Origin: Pseudomonas sp. REP124
GTDB taxonomy: Bacteria > Pseudomonadota > Gammaproteobacteria > Pseudomonadales > Pseudomonadaceae
DNA length: 36,322 bases
Assembly (NCBI RefSeq): GCF_020164475.1
Contig: NZ_JAIQWX010000056.1
Coordinates: 1 to 36,322, forward strand
Direction of reading: 5' to 3'
Position numbers and translations under genes: made by a program. Below, in pieces: positions 24,311 through 32,158 of the stretch. Positions within the stretch are counted from its first letter, which is position 1. Each line of letters begins with the position of its first letter. A model generated the notes under the pieces. The model did not search any database and was not told the DNA's origin. It was given only the letters and a program-made list of their open reading frames with translations.

Positions 24311-24320
24311 TTGTATACAA
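24311..24320. promoter_or_regulatory. GntR-type operator candidate, GlcG-like side
   Basis: TTGTATACAA is a perfect 10-bp palindrome and is followed by T, as in the second copy. It lies 94 bp upstream of the GlcG-like ATG in an AT-rich stretch. Palindromes of this form are typical targets of FadR/GntR-family repressors. Confidence 0.6.
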
Positions 24321-24404
24321 TAATTCTCGAAAAGCGCCACATGCGACGAAAAGCCACAGTAGAAAGGGCTTCCGACGAATGAAACGGTTGCTTGAGAAAA
24401 TAAA

Positions 24405-24434
24405 TTGACCTGCGCCGCTTGCCGTGAATACACT
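24405..24434 (+). promoter_or_regulatory. Sigma-70 promoter of the gcl operon
   Basis: The -35 TTGACC (24405-24410) and -10 TACACT (24429-24434) have an 18-bp spacer. Transcription would start near 24441, a few bases before the second TTGTATACAA palindrome. Confidence 0.55.
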
Positions 24435-24448
24435 CGGCGCAAAGCCAC

Positions 24449-24458
24449 TTGTATACAA
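24449..24458. promoter_or_regulatory. GntR-type operator candidate, gcl side
   Basis: This second perfect TTGTATACAA copy lies just downstream of the proposed gcl transcription start and 28 bp before the gcl ATG, a position where a bound protein would repress. The two copies share TTGTATACAAT and are 138 bp apart centre to centre. Confidence 0.68.
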
Positions 24459-24485
24459 TTACAAAACGTAAAGAGGCACAAAACC

Positions 24486-26261
24486 ATGAGCAAAATGAGA
24501 GCAATCGAAGCCGCCGTTCTGGTGATGCGCCGTGAAGGGGTTGATACCGCTTTTGGCATCCCTGGTGCCGCCATCAACCCGCTGTACTCCGCCCTGCAGA
24601 AGGTCGGCGGCATCGATCACGTCCTCGCTCGCCACGTTGAAGGCGCGTCGCACATGGCCGAGGGCTACACCCGCACCAAGGCCGGCAACATCGGCGTGTG
24701 CATCGGCACCTCCGGCCCTGCCGGCACCGACATGGTCACCGGGCTCTACAGCGCCTCGGCCGACTCGATCCCGATCCTTTGCATTACCGGCCAGGCACCC
24801 CGCGCCCGCATGCACAAGGAAGACTTCCAGGCTGTCGACATCACCAGCATCGTCAAGCCAGTCACCAAGTGGGCGACCACTGTTCTGGAGCCGGGCCAGG
24901 TGCCTTACGCGTTCCAGAAAGCTTTCTTTGAAATGCGCTCCGGCCGTCCAGGCCCGGTGCTGATCGACCTGCCGTTCGACGTACAGATGGCGGAAATCGA
25001 ATTCGATATCGACGCTTATCAGCCGCTGCCATTGGCCAAACCAAGCGCTACCCGCGTTCAAGTGGAAAAAGCCCTGGCATTGCTGGATCAGGCCGAACGT
25101 CCATTGCTGGTAGCCGGTGGCGGCATCATCAATGCCGACGCCAGCGACCTGCTGGTTGAATTCGCCGAGCTGACCGGCATTCCAGTGATCCCGACCCTGA
25201 TGGGCTGGGGCACCATTCCAGACGATCACCCGCAGATGGTCGGCATGGTCGGTCTGCAGACTTCGCACCGTTACGGCAACGCAACGATGCTGAAATCCGA
25301 CGTGGTGCTGGGCATCGGTAACCGTTGGGCCAACCGTCACACCGGTTCGGTCGACGTTTACACCGAAGGCCGCAAGTTCATTCACGTCGACATCGAAGGC
25401 ACGCAGATCGGCCGCGTGTTCACCCCGGACCTGGGTATCGTCTCCGACGCCGCTGCCGCGCTGACTGTGTTCATCGAAGTCGCTCGCGAGTGGCAAGCCG
25501 CTGGCAAGCTGAAGGACCGCAGTGCCTGGCTGCAAGACTGCCAGCAGCGCAAATCCAGCCTGCACCGCAAGACTCACTTCGACAACGTGCCGGTCAAGCC
25601 GCAGCGCGTTTACGAAGAGATGAACCAGGTATTCGGCAAGGACACTTGCTACGTCAGCACCATCGGCCTGTCGCAGATTGCCGGCGCGCAGTTCCTGCAC
25701 GTCTACAAGCCGCGTCACTGGATCAACTGCGGTCAGGCAGGCCCGCTGGGCTGGACCATTCCGGCAGCGCTGGGCGTGGTCAAGGCCGATCCGAGCCGCA
25801 AGGTTGTCGCGCTGTCGGGCGACTATGACTTCCAGTTCATGATCGAAGAGTTGGCGGTAGGCGCGCAGTTCAAGCTGCCGTACATCCACGTGGTGGTGAA
25901 CAACTCGTACCTGGGTCTGATCCGTCAGGCGCAGCGCGGTTTTGAAATGGATTACTGCGTACAACTGTCCTTCGATAACCTGAACGCGCCGGAACTCAAC
26001 GGTTATGGCGTCGACCACATCGCGGTCGCCGAAGGCCTGGGCTGCAAGGCACTGCGCGTGTTCGAACCTTCTGAAATCGCCCCGGCCCTGCGCAAGGCCG
26101 AGCAGATGATCGAAGAGTTCAAGGTTCCGGTGATCGTCGAGGTTATTCTGGAGCGCGTGACCAACATTTCGATGGGCACCGAGATCAACGCCGTCAACGA
26201 ATTCGAAGACCTGGCGCTGGTCGGCAACGACGCACCGACTGCGATTTCGTTGCTCGACTGA
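24486..26261 (+). CDS. gcl: Glyoxylate carboligase (tartronate semialdehyde synthase)
   Basis: This thiamine-diphosphate enzyme joins two glyoxylates to tartronate semialdehyde with loss of CO2. The 591 residues have the three-domain layout of the acetolactate synthase family. V51 in ARHVEGASHMAEG replaces the near-universal catalytic Glu of TPP enzymes, a known hallmark of Gcl that separates it from acetolactate synthase. The TPP/Mg motif is GDYDFQFMIEEL, running to VVNNSYLGLI. The start at MSKMRAIEAA has AGAGG upstream. First gene of gcl-hyi-glxR-ttuD-pykF, with a promoter and an operator-like palindrome in front. Confidence 0.97.
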   Translation: MSKMRAIEAAVLVMRREGVDTAFGIPGAAINPLYSALQKVGGIDHVLARHVEGASHMAEGYTRTKAGNIGVCIGTSGPAGTDMVTGLYSASADSIPILCITGQAPRARMHKEDFQAVDITSIVKPVTKWATTVLEPGQVPYAFQKAFFEMRSGRPGPVLIDLPFDVQMAEIEFDIDAYQPLPLAKPSATRVQVEKALALLDQAERPLLVAGGGIINADASDLLVEFAELTGIPVIPTLMGWGTIPDDHPQMVGMVGLQTSHRYGNATMLKSDVVLGIGNRWANRHTGSVDVYTEGRKFIHVDIEGTQIGRVFTPDLGIVSDAAAALTVFIEVAREWQAAGKLKDRSAWLQDCQQRKSSLHRKTHFDNVPVKPQRVYEEMNQVFGKDTCYVSTIGLSQIAGAQFLHVYKPRHWINCGQAGPLGWTIPAALGVVKADPSRKVVALSGDYDFQFMIEELAVGAQFKLPYIHVVVNNSYLGLIRQAQRGFEMDYCVQLSFDNLNAPELNGYGVDHIAVAEGLGCKALRVFEPSEIAPALRKAEQMIEEFKVPVIVEVILERVTNISMGTEINAVNEFEDLALVGNDAPTAISLLD

Positions 26262-26278
26262 CAGCTCACTGTTCCCAC

Positions 26279-26368
26279 TGTGGGAGCGAGCCTGCTCGCG
26301 ATGAGGCCGGCACATTCAACATCAATGTTGATTGACACATCGCTATCGCGAGCAGGCTCGCTCCCACA
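26279..26368. repeat. REPIN, arm type A, between gcl and hyi
   Basis: The perfect 24-bp arms contain GAGCGAGCCTGCTCGCGAT (26279-26302 and 26345-26368) around a 42-bp spacer with an inner TCAACAT/ATGTTGA stem. It lies inside the operon, 17 bp after the gcl stop and 36 bp before the hyi ATG. Confidence 0.95.
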
Positions 26369-26404
26369 GTTTGGGGGCCTACACAAGATTTACGGGAGAC
26401 CACC

Positions 26405-27187
26405 ATGCCGCGTTTCGCAGCCAACCTGTCCATGCTGTTCACCGAGCAGGATTTCCTCGCCCGTTTCGAAGCGGCCGCCAAGGCCGGCTTCAGTGGTGTC
26501 GAATACCTGTTCCCCTACGACTTCAGCTCTGCCGAAATCAAGGCCACGCTCGATGCCAACGGTCTGACTCAAGTGCTGTTCAACCTGCCGGCCGGCGACT
26601 GGGCCAAGGGCGAGCGCGGCATTGCCTGCCTGCCGGACCGTGTCGAAGAGTTCCGCGCCGGGGTCGATCTGGCGATCGCCTACGCGCAAGTGCTGGGCAA
26701 CACCCAGGTCAACTGCCTGGCCGGTATCCGTCCACAGGGCGTGGACGATGCCACCGTGGAAAAAACCTTCGTCGCCAACCTCAAGTACGCGGCCGACAAG
26801 CTGCAGGCGGCGGGCATCAAGCTGGTGATGGAAGCGATCAACACCCGCGACATCCCGGGCTTCTACCTGAACAACACGGCGCAAGCCCTGTCGATTCGCG
26901 AGCAGGTCGGCAGCGCCAATCTATTCCTGCAATACGACATCTATCACATGCAAATCATGGAGGGCGACCTGGCCCGCACCATGGCTGCGCACCTGGGCGA
27001 GATCAACCATATCCAGTTGGCCGACAACCCAGGGCGCAACGAACCGGGCACCGGTGAAATCAACTACCGCTTCCTGTTCGAACACTTGGACCGCATCGGT
27101 TATCAGGGTTGGGTCGGCTGCGAATACAAGCCACTGACCACCACCGAAGCGGGTCTGGGCTGGCTGAAGACCCATAACGCGATCTGA
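26405..27187 (+). CDS. hyi: Hydroxypyruvate isomerase
   Basis: This TIM-barrel sugar-isomerase-like enzyme interconverts tartronate semialdehyde and hydroxypyruvate. The 260 residues match E. coli Hyi in length. The metal and active-site residues of the family are in place: E143 in VMEAINTRDIPG, D178 and H181 in QYDIYHMQ, Q204 in NHIQLADNPGR and E240 in GCEYKP. GGAG 7 nt upstream supports the ATG. It is the second gene of the gcl operon, separated from gcl and from glxR by REPINs. It provides an alternative route from tartronate semialdehyde through hydroxypyruvate, which TtuD-type enzymes were originally named for. Confidence 0.95.
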   Translation: MPRFAANLSMLFTEQDFLARFEAAAKAGFSGVEYLFPYDFSSAEIKATLDANGLTQVLFNLPAGDWAKGERGIACLPDRVEEFRAGVDLAIAYAQVLGNTQVNCLAGIRPQGVDDATVEKTFVANLKYAADKLQAAGIKLVMEAINTRDIPGFYLNNTAQALSIREQVGSANLFLQYDIYHMQIMEGDLARTMAAHLGEINHIQLADNPGRNEPGTGEINYRFLFEHLDRIGYQGWVGCEYKPLTTTEAGLGWLKTHNAI

Positions 27188-27208
27188 TCAGGTACCGCGT
27201 GATCGTTT

Positions 27209-27272
27209 TTCGCGGGCAAGCCTCGCTCCCACAGGGGCCGGGTTGTCTGTAGGAGCGAGGCTTGCCCGCGAA
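27209..27272. repeat. REPIN, arm type D, short spacer, between hyi and glxR
   Basis: The 25-bp arms contain GAGCGAGGCTTGCCCGCGAA (27209-27233 and 27248-27272) with only 14 bp between them, the shortest spacer in the window. The left arm ends CCCACA, whereas the right begins TGTAGG, giving one mismatch. The element could fold into a very stable RNA hairpin. Confidence 0.93.
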
Positions 27273-27335
27273 GGCGTCCTCGCTGACACCCCAAGAATTT
27301 TGCGAACAGAGCAATAAAAACAAGAGGATTTTCTC

Positions 27336-28229
27336 ATGGCTAAAATCGGATTCATCGGCACCGGCATCATGGGCCACCCAATGGCGGCGAACCTGCAGAA
27401 AGCCGGTCACAGCCTGTTCCTGTCCGCCCACCACGACGCGGCGCCTGCCGACCTGGTCGCCGCTGGCGCCATCGCCCTGGCCAACCCGAAAGAAGTGGCG
27501 CAGGAAGCCGAATTCATCATCGTCATGGTCCCGGATACCCCGCAGGTCGATGACGTACTGTTCCGCGCCGACGGCGTTGCCGCCGGTATCGGCAAGGGCA
27601 AGGTCGTGATCGACATGAGCTCGATCTCGCCGACCGCCACCAAGGCCTTCGCCGCGAAAATCAACGAGAAAGGCGCGCAATACCTCGACGCCCCGGTGTC
27701 CGGCGGTGAAGTCGGTGCCAAGGCCGCGACCCTGAGCATCATGGTCGGTGGCGACGCCGATGCCTTCGAACGCGCCCTGCCGCTGTTCCAGGCCATGGGC
27801 AAGAACATCACCCTGGTCGGTGGCAACGGCGACGGTCAGACCGCGAAAGTGGCGAACCAGATCATCGTGGCACTGAACATCCAGGCCGTGGCCGAAGCCC
27901 TGCTGTTCGCTTCGAAAAACGGCGCCGATCCTGCCAAGGTGCGTGAAGCGCTGATGGGCGGTTTCGCGTCCTCCAAGATCCTCGAAGTACACGGCGACCG
28001 CATGATCAAGGGCACCTTCGATCCAGGCTTCCGCATCAGCCTGCACCAGAAGGACCTGAACCTGGCCCTGCAAGGCGCCAAGGAGCTGAACATCAACCTG
28101 CCGAACACCGCTAACGCCCAGCAAGTGTTCAGCACCTGCGCGGCCATCGGTGGCAGCAACTGGGACCACTCGGCGCTGATCAAGGGTCTGGAACACATGG
28201 CCAACTTCTCGATTCGCGACAAGAAGTAA
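27336..28229 (+). CDS. glxR: Tartronate semialdehyde reductase
   Basis: This NAD(P)H-dependent 2-hydroxy-3-oxopropionate reductase makes D-glycerate from tartronate semialdehyde. The 297 residues belong to the beta-hydroxyacid dehydrogenase family: the dinucleotide motif GFIGTGIMGHPMA (5-17), the substrate signature DAPVSGGEVGA (118-128) and the catalytic lysine K171 in GQTAKVANQ. AGAGGA 8 nt upstream supports the ATG. An AATAAAAA stretch just before the ribosome site fits the Crc/Hfq binding pattern. Third gene of the operon, flanked by REPINs on both sides. Confidence 0.96.
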   Translation: MAKIGFIGTGIMGHPMAANLQKAGHSLFLSAHHDAAPADLVAAGAIALANPKEVAQEAEFIIVMVPDTPQVDDVLFRADGVAAGIGKGKVVIDMSSISPTATKAFAAKINEKGAQYLDAPVSGGEVGAKAATLSIMVGGDADAFERALPLFQAMGKNITLVGGNGDGQTAKVANQIIVALNIQAVAEALLFASKNGADPAKVREALMGGFASSKILEVHGDRMIKGTFDPGFRISLHQKDLNLALQGAKELNINLPNTANAQQVFSTCAAIGGSNWDHSALIKGLEHMANFSIRDKK

Positions 28230-28250
28230 GCCCTGCCCCAGCCTCATCCC

Positions 28251-28341
28251 CTGTAGGAGCGAGGCTCGCCCGCGAAGAACACCCCTCGGTGCAGCAGAAA
28301 CACCGTGGTGTCCGGTTCGCGGGCAAGCCTCGCTCCTACAG
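28251..28341. repeat. REPIN, arm type D, between glxR and ttuD
   Basis: The 26-bp arms contain GAGCGAGGCTTGCCCGCGAA or a one-base variant (28251-28276 and 28316-28341), with a 39-bp spacer holding a CACC...GGTG inner stem. It starts 22 bp after the glxR stop. Confidence 0.94.
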
Positions 28342-28362
28342 AGGAATCAGCGTTTCCCATCA

Positions 28363-28370
28363 AATAACAA
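28363..28370 (+). promoter_or_regulatory. Crc/Hfq target candidate before ttuD
   Basis: AATAACAA is an exact match to the AAYAAYAA motif recognised by Hfq/Crc on pseudomonad mRNAs under catabolite repression. It lies 20 nt upstream of the ttuD ATG, close to the ribosome site. Confidence 0.4.
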
Positions 28371-28389
28371 GAATTCCCGGGAGCCCGCC

Positions 28390-29670
28390 ATGTCGGTCGA
28401 TCCGCAACAATTCCTGCGCGAGCTGTTCGCCACAGCCATCGACGCGGCCCATCCGCAGCAAGTCCTCGAAGCCCATCTGCCTGCCGACCGCACCGGTCGA
28501 GTGATCGTCATCGGCGCCGGCAAGGCCGCGGCCGCCATGGCCCAGGTGGTCGAGCGCTGCTGGCAGGGTGAAGTGTCCGGTCTGGTGGTGACGCGTTACG
28601 GTCACGGCGCCCCTTGCGAAAAAATCGAAGTGGTCGAGGCCGCGCATCCGGTGCCTGACGCGGCGGGTCAAGCCGTCGCCAAGCGCGTTTTCGAGCTGGT
28701 CAGCGGCCTGAGCGAAAGTGACCGCGTGATCTTCCTGCTGTCCGGCGGCGGTTCAGCCCTGCTGGCGCTTCCGGCGGCCGGCATCACCCTGGCCGACAAG
28801 CAGTCGATCAACAAGGCCCTGCTCAAATCCGGCGCCACCATCGGCGAGATGAACTGCGTGCGCAAGCACCTCTCGGCGATCAAGGGCGGACGCCTGGGCA
28901 AGGCCTGCTGGCCTGCCACTGTTTATACCTACGCGATTTCCGATGTACCAGGCGACCTCGCCACGGTCATCGCTTCCGGTCCTACCGTGGCCGACCCAAG
29001 CACTTCGGCAGAAGCGCTGGCAATCCTCAAGCGCTACAACATCGAAGTGCCGGCCTCCGTGCGCACCTGGCTGCAAAGCCCGGAATCGGAAACCGTCAAA
29101 CCCGGCGATCCGAGCCTGGCCCGCAGTCACTTCCAGTTGATCGCCCGTCCGCAGCAGTCGCTGGAAGCGGCGGCGGTGAAATGCCGCCAGGCCGGGTTCA
29201 GCCCGCTGATCCTCGGCGATCTGGAAGGCGAATCCCGCGAAGTGGCGAAAGTCCACGCCGGCATCGCCCGCCAAGTGGTGCTGCACGGTCAGCCGCTGGC
29301 GGCGCCCTGCGTGATCCTCTCCGGTGGCGAAACCACCGTCACCGTGCGCGGCAACGGCCGTGGCGGACGCAACGCCGAGTTCCTGCTGAGCCTGACCGAT
29401 AGCCTCAAGGGCCTGCCCGGCGTCTATGCGCTGGCCGGTGACACCGATGGCATCGACGGCTCCGAAGACAACGCCGGCGCCATCATGACCCCGGACAGCT
29501 ACGCCCGCGCCGCCGCACTGGGCCTGAGCGCCAGCGACGAACTGGATAACAACAATGGCTACGGCTACTTCCAGGCGCTGGACGCGCTGATCGTCACCGA
29601 GCCGACCCGCACCAACGTCAACGACTTCCGCGCCATCCTGATTCTCGAGAGCCCTAAACATGACGCCTGA
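28390..29670 (+). CDS. ttuD: Glycerate 2-kinase (MOFRL family; hydroxypyruvate reductase TtuD)
   Basis: The 426 residues have the two-domain layout of class II glycerate kinases: an N-terminal DUF4147 domain (about 5-235) with VIGAGKAAAAMAQ and LLSGGGSALLALP, and a C-terminal MOFRL domain (about 305-415) with VTVRGNGRGGRNAEFLLS and ALAGDTDGIDGSEDNAGA. Members are widely annotated as hydroxypyruvate reductase (TtuD), but this fold is that of glycerate 2-kinases. In this pathway phosphorylating glycerate to 2-phosphoglycerate is the likely reaction. Its end overlaps the pykF start by 11 bases, so the two are translationally coupled. That fits a direct glycerate-to-pyruvate route with enolase. 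Confidence 0.94.
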   Translation: MSVDPQQFLRELFATAIDAAHPQQVLEAHLPADRTGRVIVIGAGKAAAAMAQVVERCWQGEVSGLVVTRYGHGAPCEKIEVVEAAHPVPDAAGQAVAKRVFELVSGLSESDRVIFLLSGGGSALLALPAAGITLADKQSINKALLKSGATIGEMNCVRKHLSAIKGGRLGKACWPATVYTYAISDVPGDLATVIASGPTVADPSTSAEALAILKRYNIEVPASVRTWLQSPESETVKPGDPSLARSHFQLIARPQQSLEAAAVKCRQAGFSPLILGDLEGESREVAKVHAGIARQVVLHGQPLAAPCVILSGGETTVTVRGNGRGGRNAEFLLSLTDSLKGLPGVYALAGDTDGIDGSEDNAGAIMTPDSYARAAALGLSASDELDNNNGYGYFQALDALIVTEPTRTNVNDFRAILILESPKHDA

Positions 29671-31075
29671 CAAGAAGGTAAAAATCCTCGCCACCCTGGG
29701 CCCCGCCACTGACGGAATCGACGACATCCGCGAACTGGTGCAGGCCGGGGTCAACATCTTCCGCCTGAACTTCAGCCACGGCGATCACGCCGACCACGCC
29801 AAGCGCTACCAGTGGATTCGTGAAGTCGAGCGCCAGCTGAACTATCCGCTGGGTATCCTGATGGACCTGCAAGGCCCGAAACTGCGGGTCGGCAAGTTCG
29901 CCGAAGGCAAGGTGCAACTGGTGCGCGGCCAGGCCCTGCGCCTGGACCTCGATGCCACACCGGGGGATGAGCGCCGGGTCAACCTGCCGCACCCGGAAAT
30001 CATCGCCGCTCTGGAGCCGGGCATGGACCTGCTGCTGGACGATGGCAAGCTGCGCCTGCGGGTGGTCAGCAAGTACGACGACGCCATCGACACCACGGTG
30101 CTCAACGGCGGCGAACTGTCGGACCGCAAGGGCGTGAACGTCCCGCAAGCGGTGCTCGACTTAAGCCCGCTGACCGCCAAGGATCGCCGCGACCTGAGTT
30201 TCGGCCTGGAACTGGGTGTGGACTGGGTGGCGCTGTCGTTCGTACAGCGCCCTGAAGACATTCGCGAGGCCCGCGCGCTGATCGGCGACCGGGCGTTTCT
30301 GATGGCCAAGATCGAGAAGCCATCGGCGGTGACCCAATTGCGGGAAATCGCCGAACTGAGCGACGCGATCATGGTTGCCCGTGGCGATCTGGGCGTGGAA
30401 GTGCCGGCCGAAAGTGTGCCGCAGATCCAGAAAAACATCATCAGCACCTGCCGCCAACTCGGCAAGCCGGTGGTGGTGGCCACGCAGATGCTCGAATCGA
30501 TGCGCTTCTCCCCGGCACCGACCCGCGCCGAAGTCACTGACGTGGCCAACGCCGTGGCCGAAGGCGCCGATGCGGTGATGCTGTCGGCGGAAACCGCGTC
30601 CGGCGAGTACCCGCTGGAAGCCGTGCAGATGATGAGCAAGATCATCCGCCAGGTGGAAAACGGCCCGGACTATCAGGCCCAGCTCGACGTCAGCCGACCG
30701 AAAGCCGAAGCCACGGTGTCCGACGCGATCAGCTGCGCGATCCGTCGCATCAGCAACGTGCTGCCGGTGGCGGTGCTGGTGAACTACAGCGAATCGGGCG
30801 CCTCGAGTTTGCGCGCCGCGCGTGAGCGGCCGACCGTGCCGATCCTCAACCTCACGCCGAACCTGCAGACCGCTCGCCGCCTGACCGTGGCCTGGGGCGT
30901 GCACTCGGTGGTCAATGATCGTCTGCGCCAGGTGGATGAAGTCTGCTCGACGGCCCTGGAAATCGCCCAGGCCCAGGGCATGGCCGAGCGTGGCGACACC
31001 TTGTTGATCACGGCGGGTGTGCCGTTTGGGCAGCCGGGGTCGACTAACTCATTGCGTATCGAGACGTTGATCTAG
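29660..31075 (+). CDS. pykF: Pyruvate kinase
   Basis: This enzyme converts phosphoenolpyruvate and ADP to pyruvate and ATP, the last step for carbon entering through the gcl operon. The 471 residues match type I pyruvate kinases. Motifs seen are ILATLGPATDG (9-19), FRLNFSHGDH (34-43) with the substrate-binding Arg, the active-site LMAKIEKPSA with the catalytic Lys, and MVARGDLGVEVP. The position at the end of gcl-hyi-glxR-ttuD-pykF is known in other pseudomonads, which also carry a separate pykA. The ATG overlaps ttuD. A REPIN follows the stop; I see no classical terminator. Confidence 0.96.
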   Translation: MTPDKKVKILATLGPATDGIDDIRELVQAGVNIFRLNFSHGDHADHAKRYQWIREVERQLNYPLGILMDLQGPKLRVGKFAEGKVQLVRGQALRLDLDATPGDERRVNLPHPEIIAALEPGMDLLLDDGKLRLRVVSKYDDAIDTTVLNGGELSDRKGVNVPQAVLDLSPLTAKDRRDLSFGLELGVDWVALSFVQRPEDIREARALIGDRAFLMAKIEKPSAVTQLREIAELSDAIMVARGDLGVEVPAESVPQIQKNIISTCRQLGKPVVVATQMLESMRFSPAPTRAEVTDVANAVAEGADAVMLSAETASGEYPLEAVQMMSKIIRQVENGPDYQAQLDVSRPKAEATVSDAISCAIRRISNVLPVAVLVNYSESGASSLRAARERPTVPILNLTPNLQTARRLTVAWGVHSVVNDRLRQVDEVCSTALEIAQAQGMAERGDTLLITAGVPFGQPGSTNSLRIETLI

Positions 31076-31092
31076 AACGCCATACCGGCCTC

Positions 31093-31185
31093 ATCGCGAG
31101 CAGGCTCGCTCCCACATTGGTTTTGTGTCGTGCACAGGATCAAGACTGAACGCAGATTCAGTGTGGGAGCGAGCCTGCTCGCGAT
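31093..31185. repeat. REPIN, arm type A, opposite arrangement, after pykF
   Basis: The perfect 24-bp arms contain GAGCGAGCCTGCTCGCGAT (31093-31116 and 31162-31185), GAT ends outward, with a 45-bp spacer. It lies between pykF and the urea transporter gene. Confidence 0.95.
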
Positions 31186-31222
31186 GCAGGCAACTCGGTC
31201 CACTGACTTTTTTTGAACTGCC

Positions 31223-32137
31223 ATGCCTGCCAATCACTTCAACACCCACTGCCCCGACTGGGCCGAGGCGTTCCTCAACGGCTTCAGTCAGATATTCCTC
31301 CAGCGCCATCCGCTCTGCGGCCTGCTGTGCCTATCCGCCATCCTCTTCACCGCACCGGCATTGCTCGGTGGCGCGTTGCTCGGTGGCGTCGCCGGTCTGC
31401 TCACCGCGCAGCGACGCAACTACGCCAAGGCCGATCGCCAGGCCGGTCTGTTCAGCTACAACGGCGTGCTGATCGGCCTGTTGCTGAGCCTGTACTTCCC
31501 CTGGTCGGCGATGATGCCGCCGCTGATTCTGGCCGCCGGTGGCCTGAGCGCGATCATCACCCAGCAGTGGCTCAAGCGCGCCCGGGTCAACCAATGCGTG
31601 CCCGCCTACACCGCGCCATTCGTGGGCCTGAGCTGGTTGCTGCTGTGCTTTGCTGAGCCTTCGACCGCCACCGCCCCGATTGAACTGGATACCGCGAACC
31701 TGTTTGCCGCGTTGCTCAAAGGCTTCGGCCAGGTGATGTTCCTCGATCATCCGCTGGCCGGGGCGATGATTGCCGCCGGTTTGCTGATCGCCGATCGCCG
31801 CGCCTTCTGCTGGGCACTGCTGGCCTCTGCCATCGGCCTGGGTTCCAGCCTGCTGCATCACGAAACCGGCACGGCCCTGCTGGGTCTGGGCGGTTACAAC
31901 GCGGTATTGGCCGCGCTCGCCTTCAGTGCGCAACGCCAGCATCCGTGGCTGCCGCTGCTCGGCATCGTCCTGGCGCTGCTGCTGACGCCGCTGTTCGCCG
32001 CCGTGGGCCTCGCCACACTGACCGCGCCGTTCATCCTCGCCTGCTGGCTGATCCGCGCCGGCATTCAGATGCTCGGCAAAACCGCTGTCGATAACACGCC
32101 TTGCGCTCACGGGGACAATCAACCTAGGCTGCGCTGA
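31223..32137 (+). CDS. Urea transporter (UT family)
   Basis: This 304-residue membrane protein is a UT-family urea channel. The family's internal duplication is visible: FSQIFLQRHPLCG (25-37) pairs with FGQVMFLDHPLAG in the second half, and LFSYNGVLIGLLL pairs with LGGYNAVLAALAF. About ten hydrophobic helices are seen. It would move urea down its gradient across the inner membrane. Urease genes are not in the window. The ATG has no clear ribosome site; the start is taken from family length. The last gene before it is pykF, across a REPIN, and the K+ channel gene follows after 21 bp. Confidence 0.87.
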   Translation: MPANHFNTHCPDWAEAFLNGFSQIFLQRHPLCGLLCLSAILFTAPALLGGALLGGVAGLLTAQRRNYAKADRQAGLFSYNGVLIGLLLSLYFPWSAMMPPLILAAGGLSAIITQQWLKRARVNQCVPAYTAPFVGLSWLLLCFAEPSTATAPIELDTANLFAALLKGFGQVMFLDHPLAGAMIAAGLLIADRRAFCWALLASAIGLGSSLLHHETGTALLGLGGYNAVLAALAFSAQRQHPWLPLLGIVLALLLTPLFAAVGLATLTAPFILACWLIRAGIQMLGKTAVDNTPCAHGDNQPRLR

Positions 32138-32158
32138 TCTTCGTTTCAGGCGTTATCC

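Noticed and set aside
24218..24613. Longer GlcG-like protein extending over the gcl promoter region
   Set aside because: The extension would cover the operators and the gcl start and has no family similarity. GAGGA supports the shorter start at 24217.
24459..26315. Long minus-strand open frame opposite gcl
   Set aside because: It begins inside the REPIN after gcl and matches no family by eye. gcl is certain.
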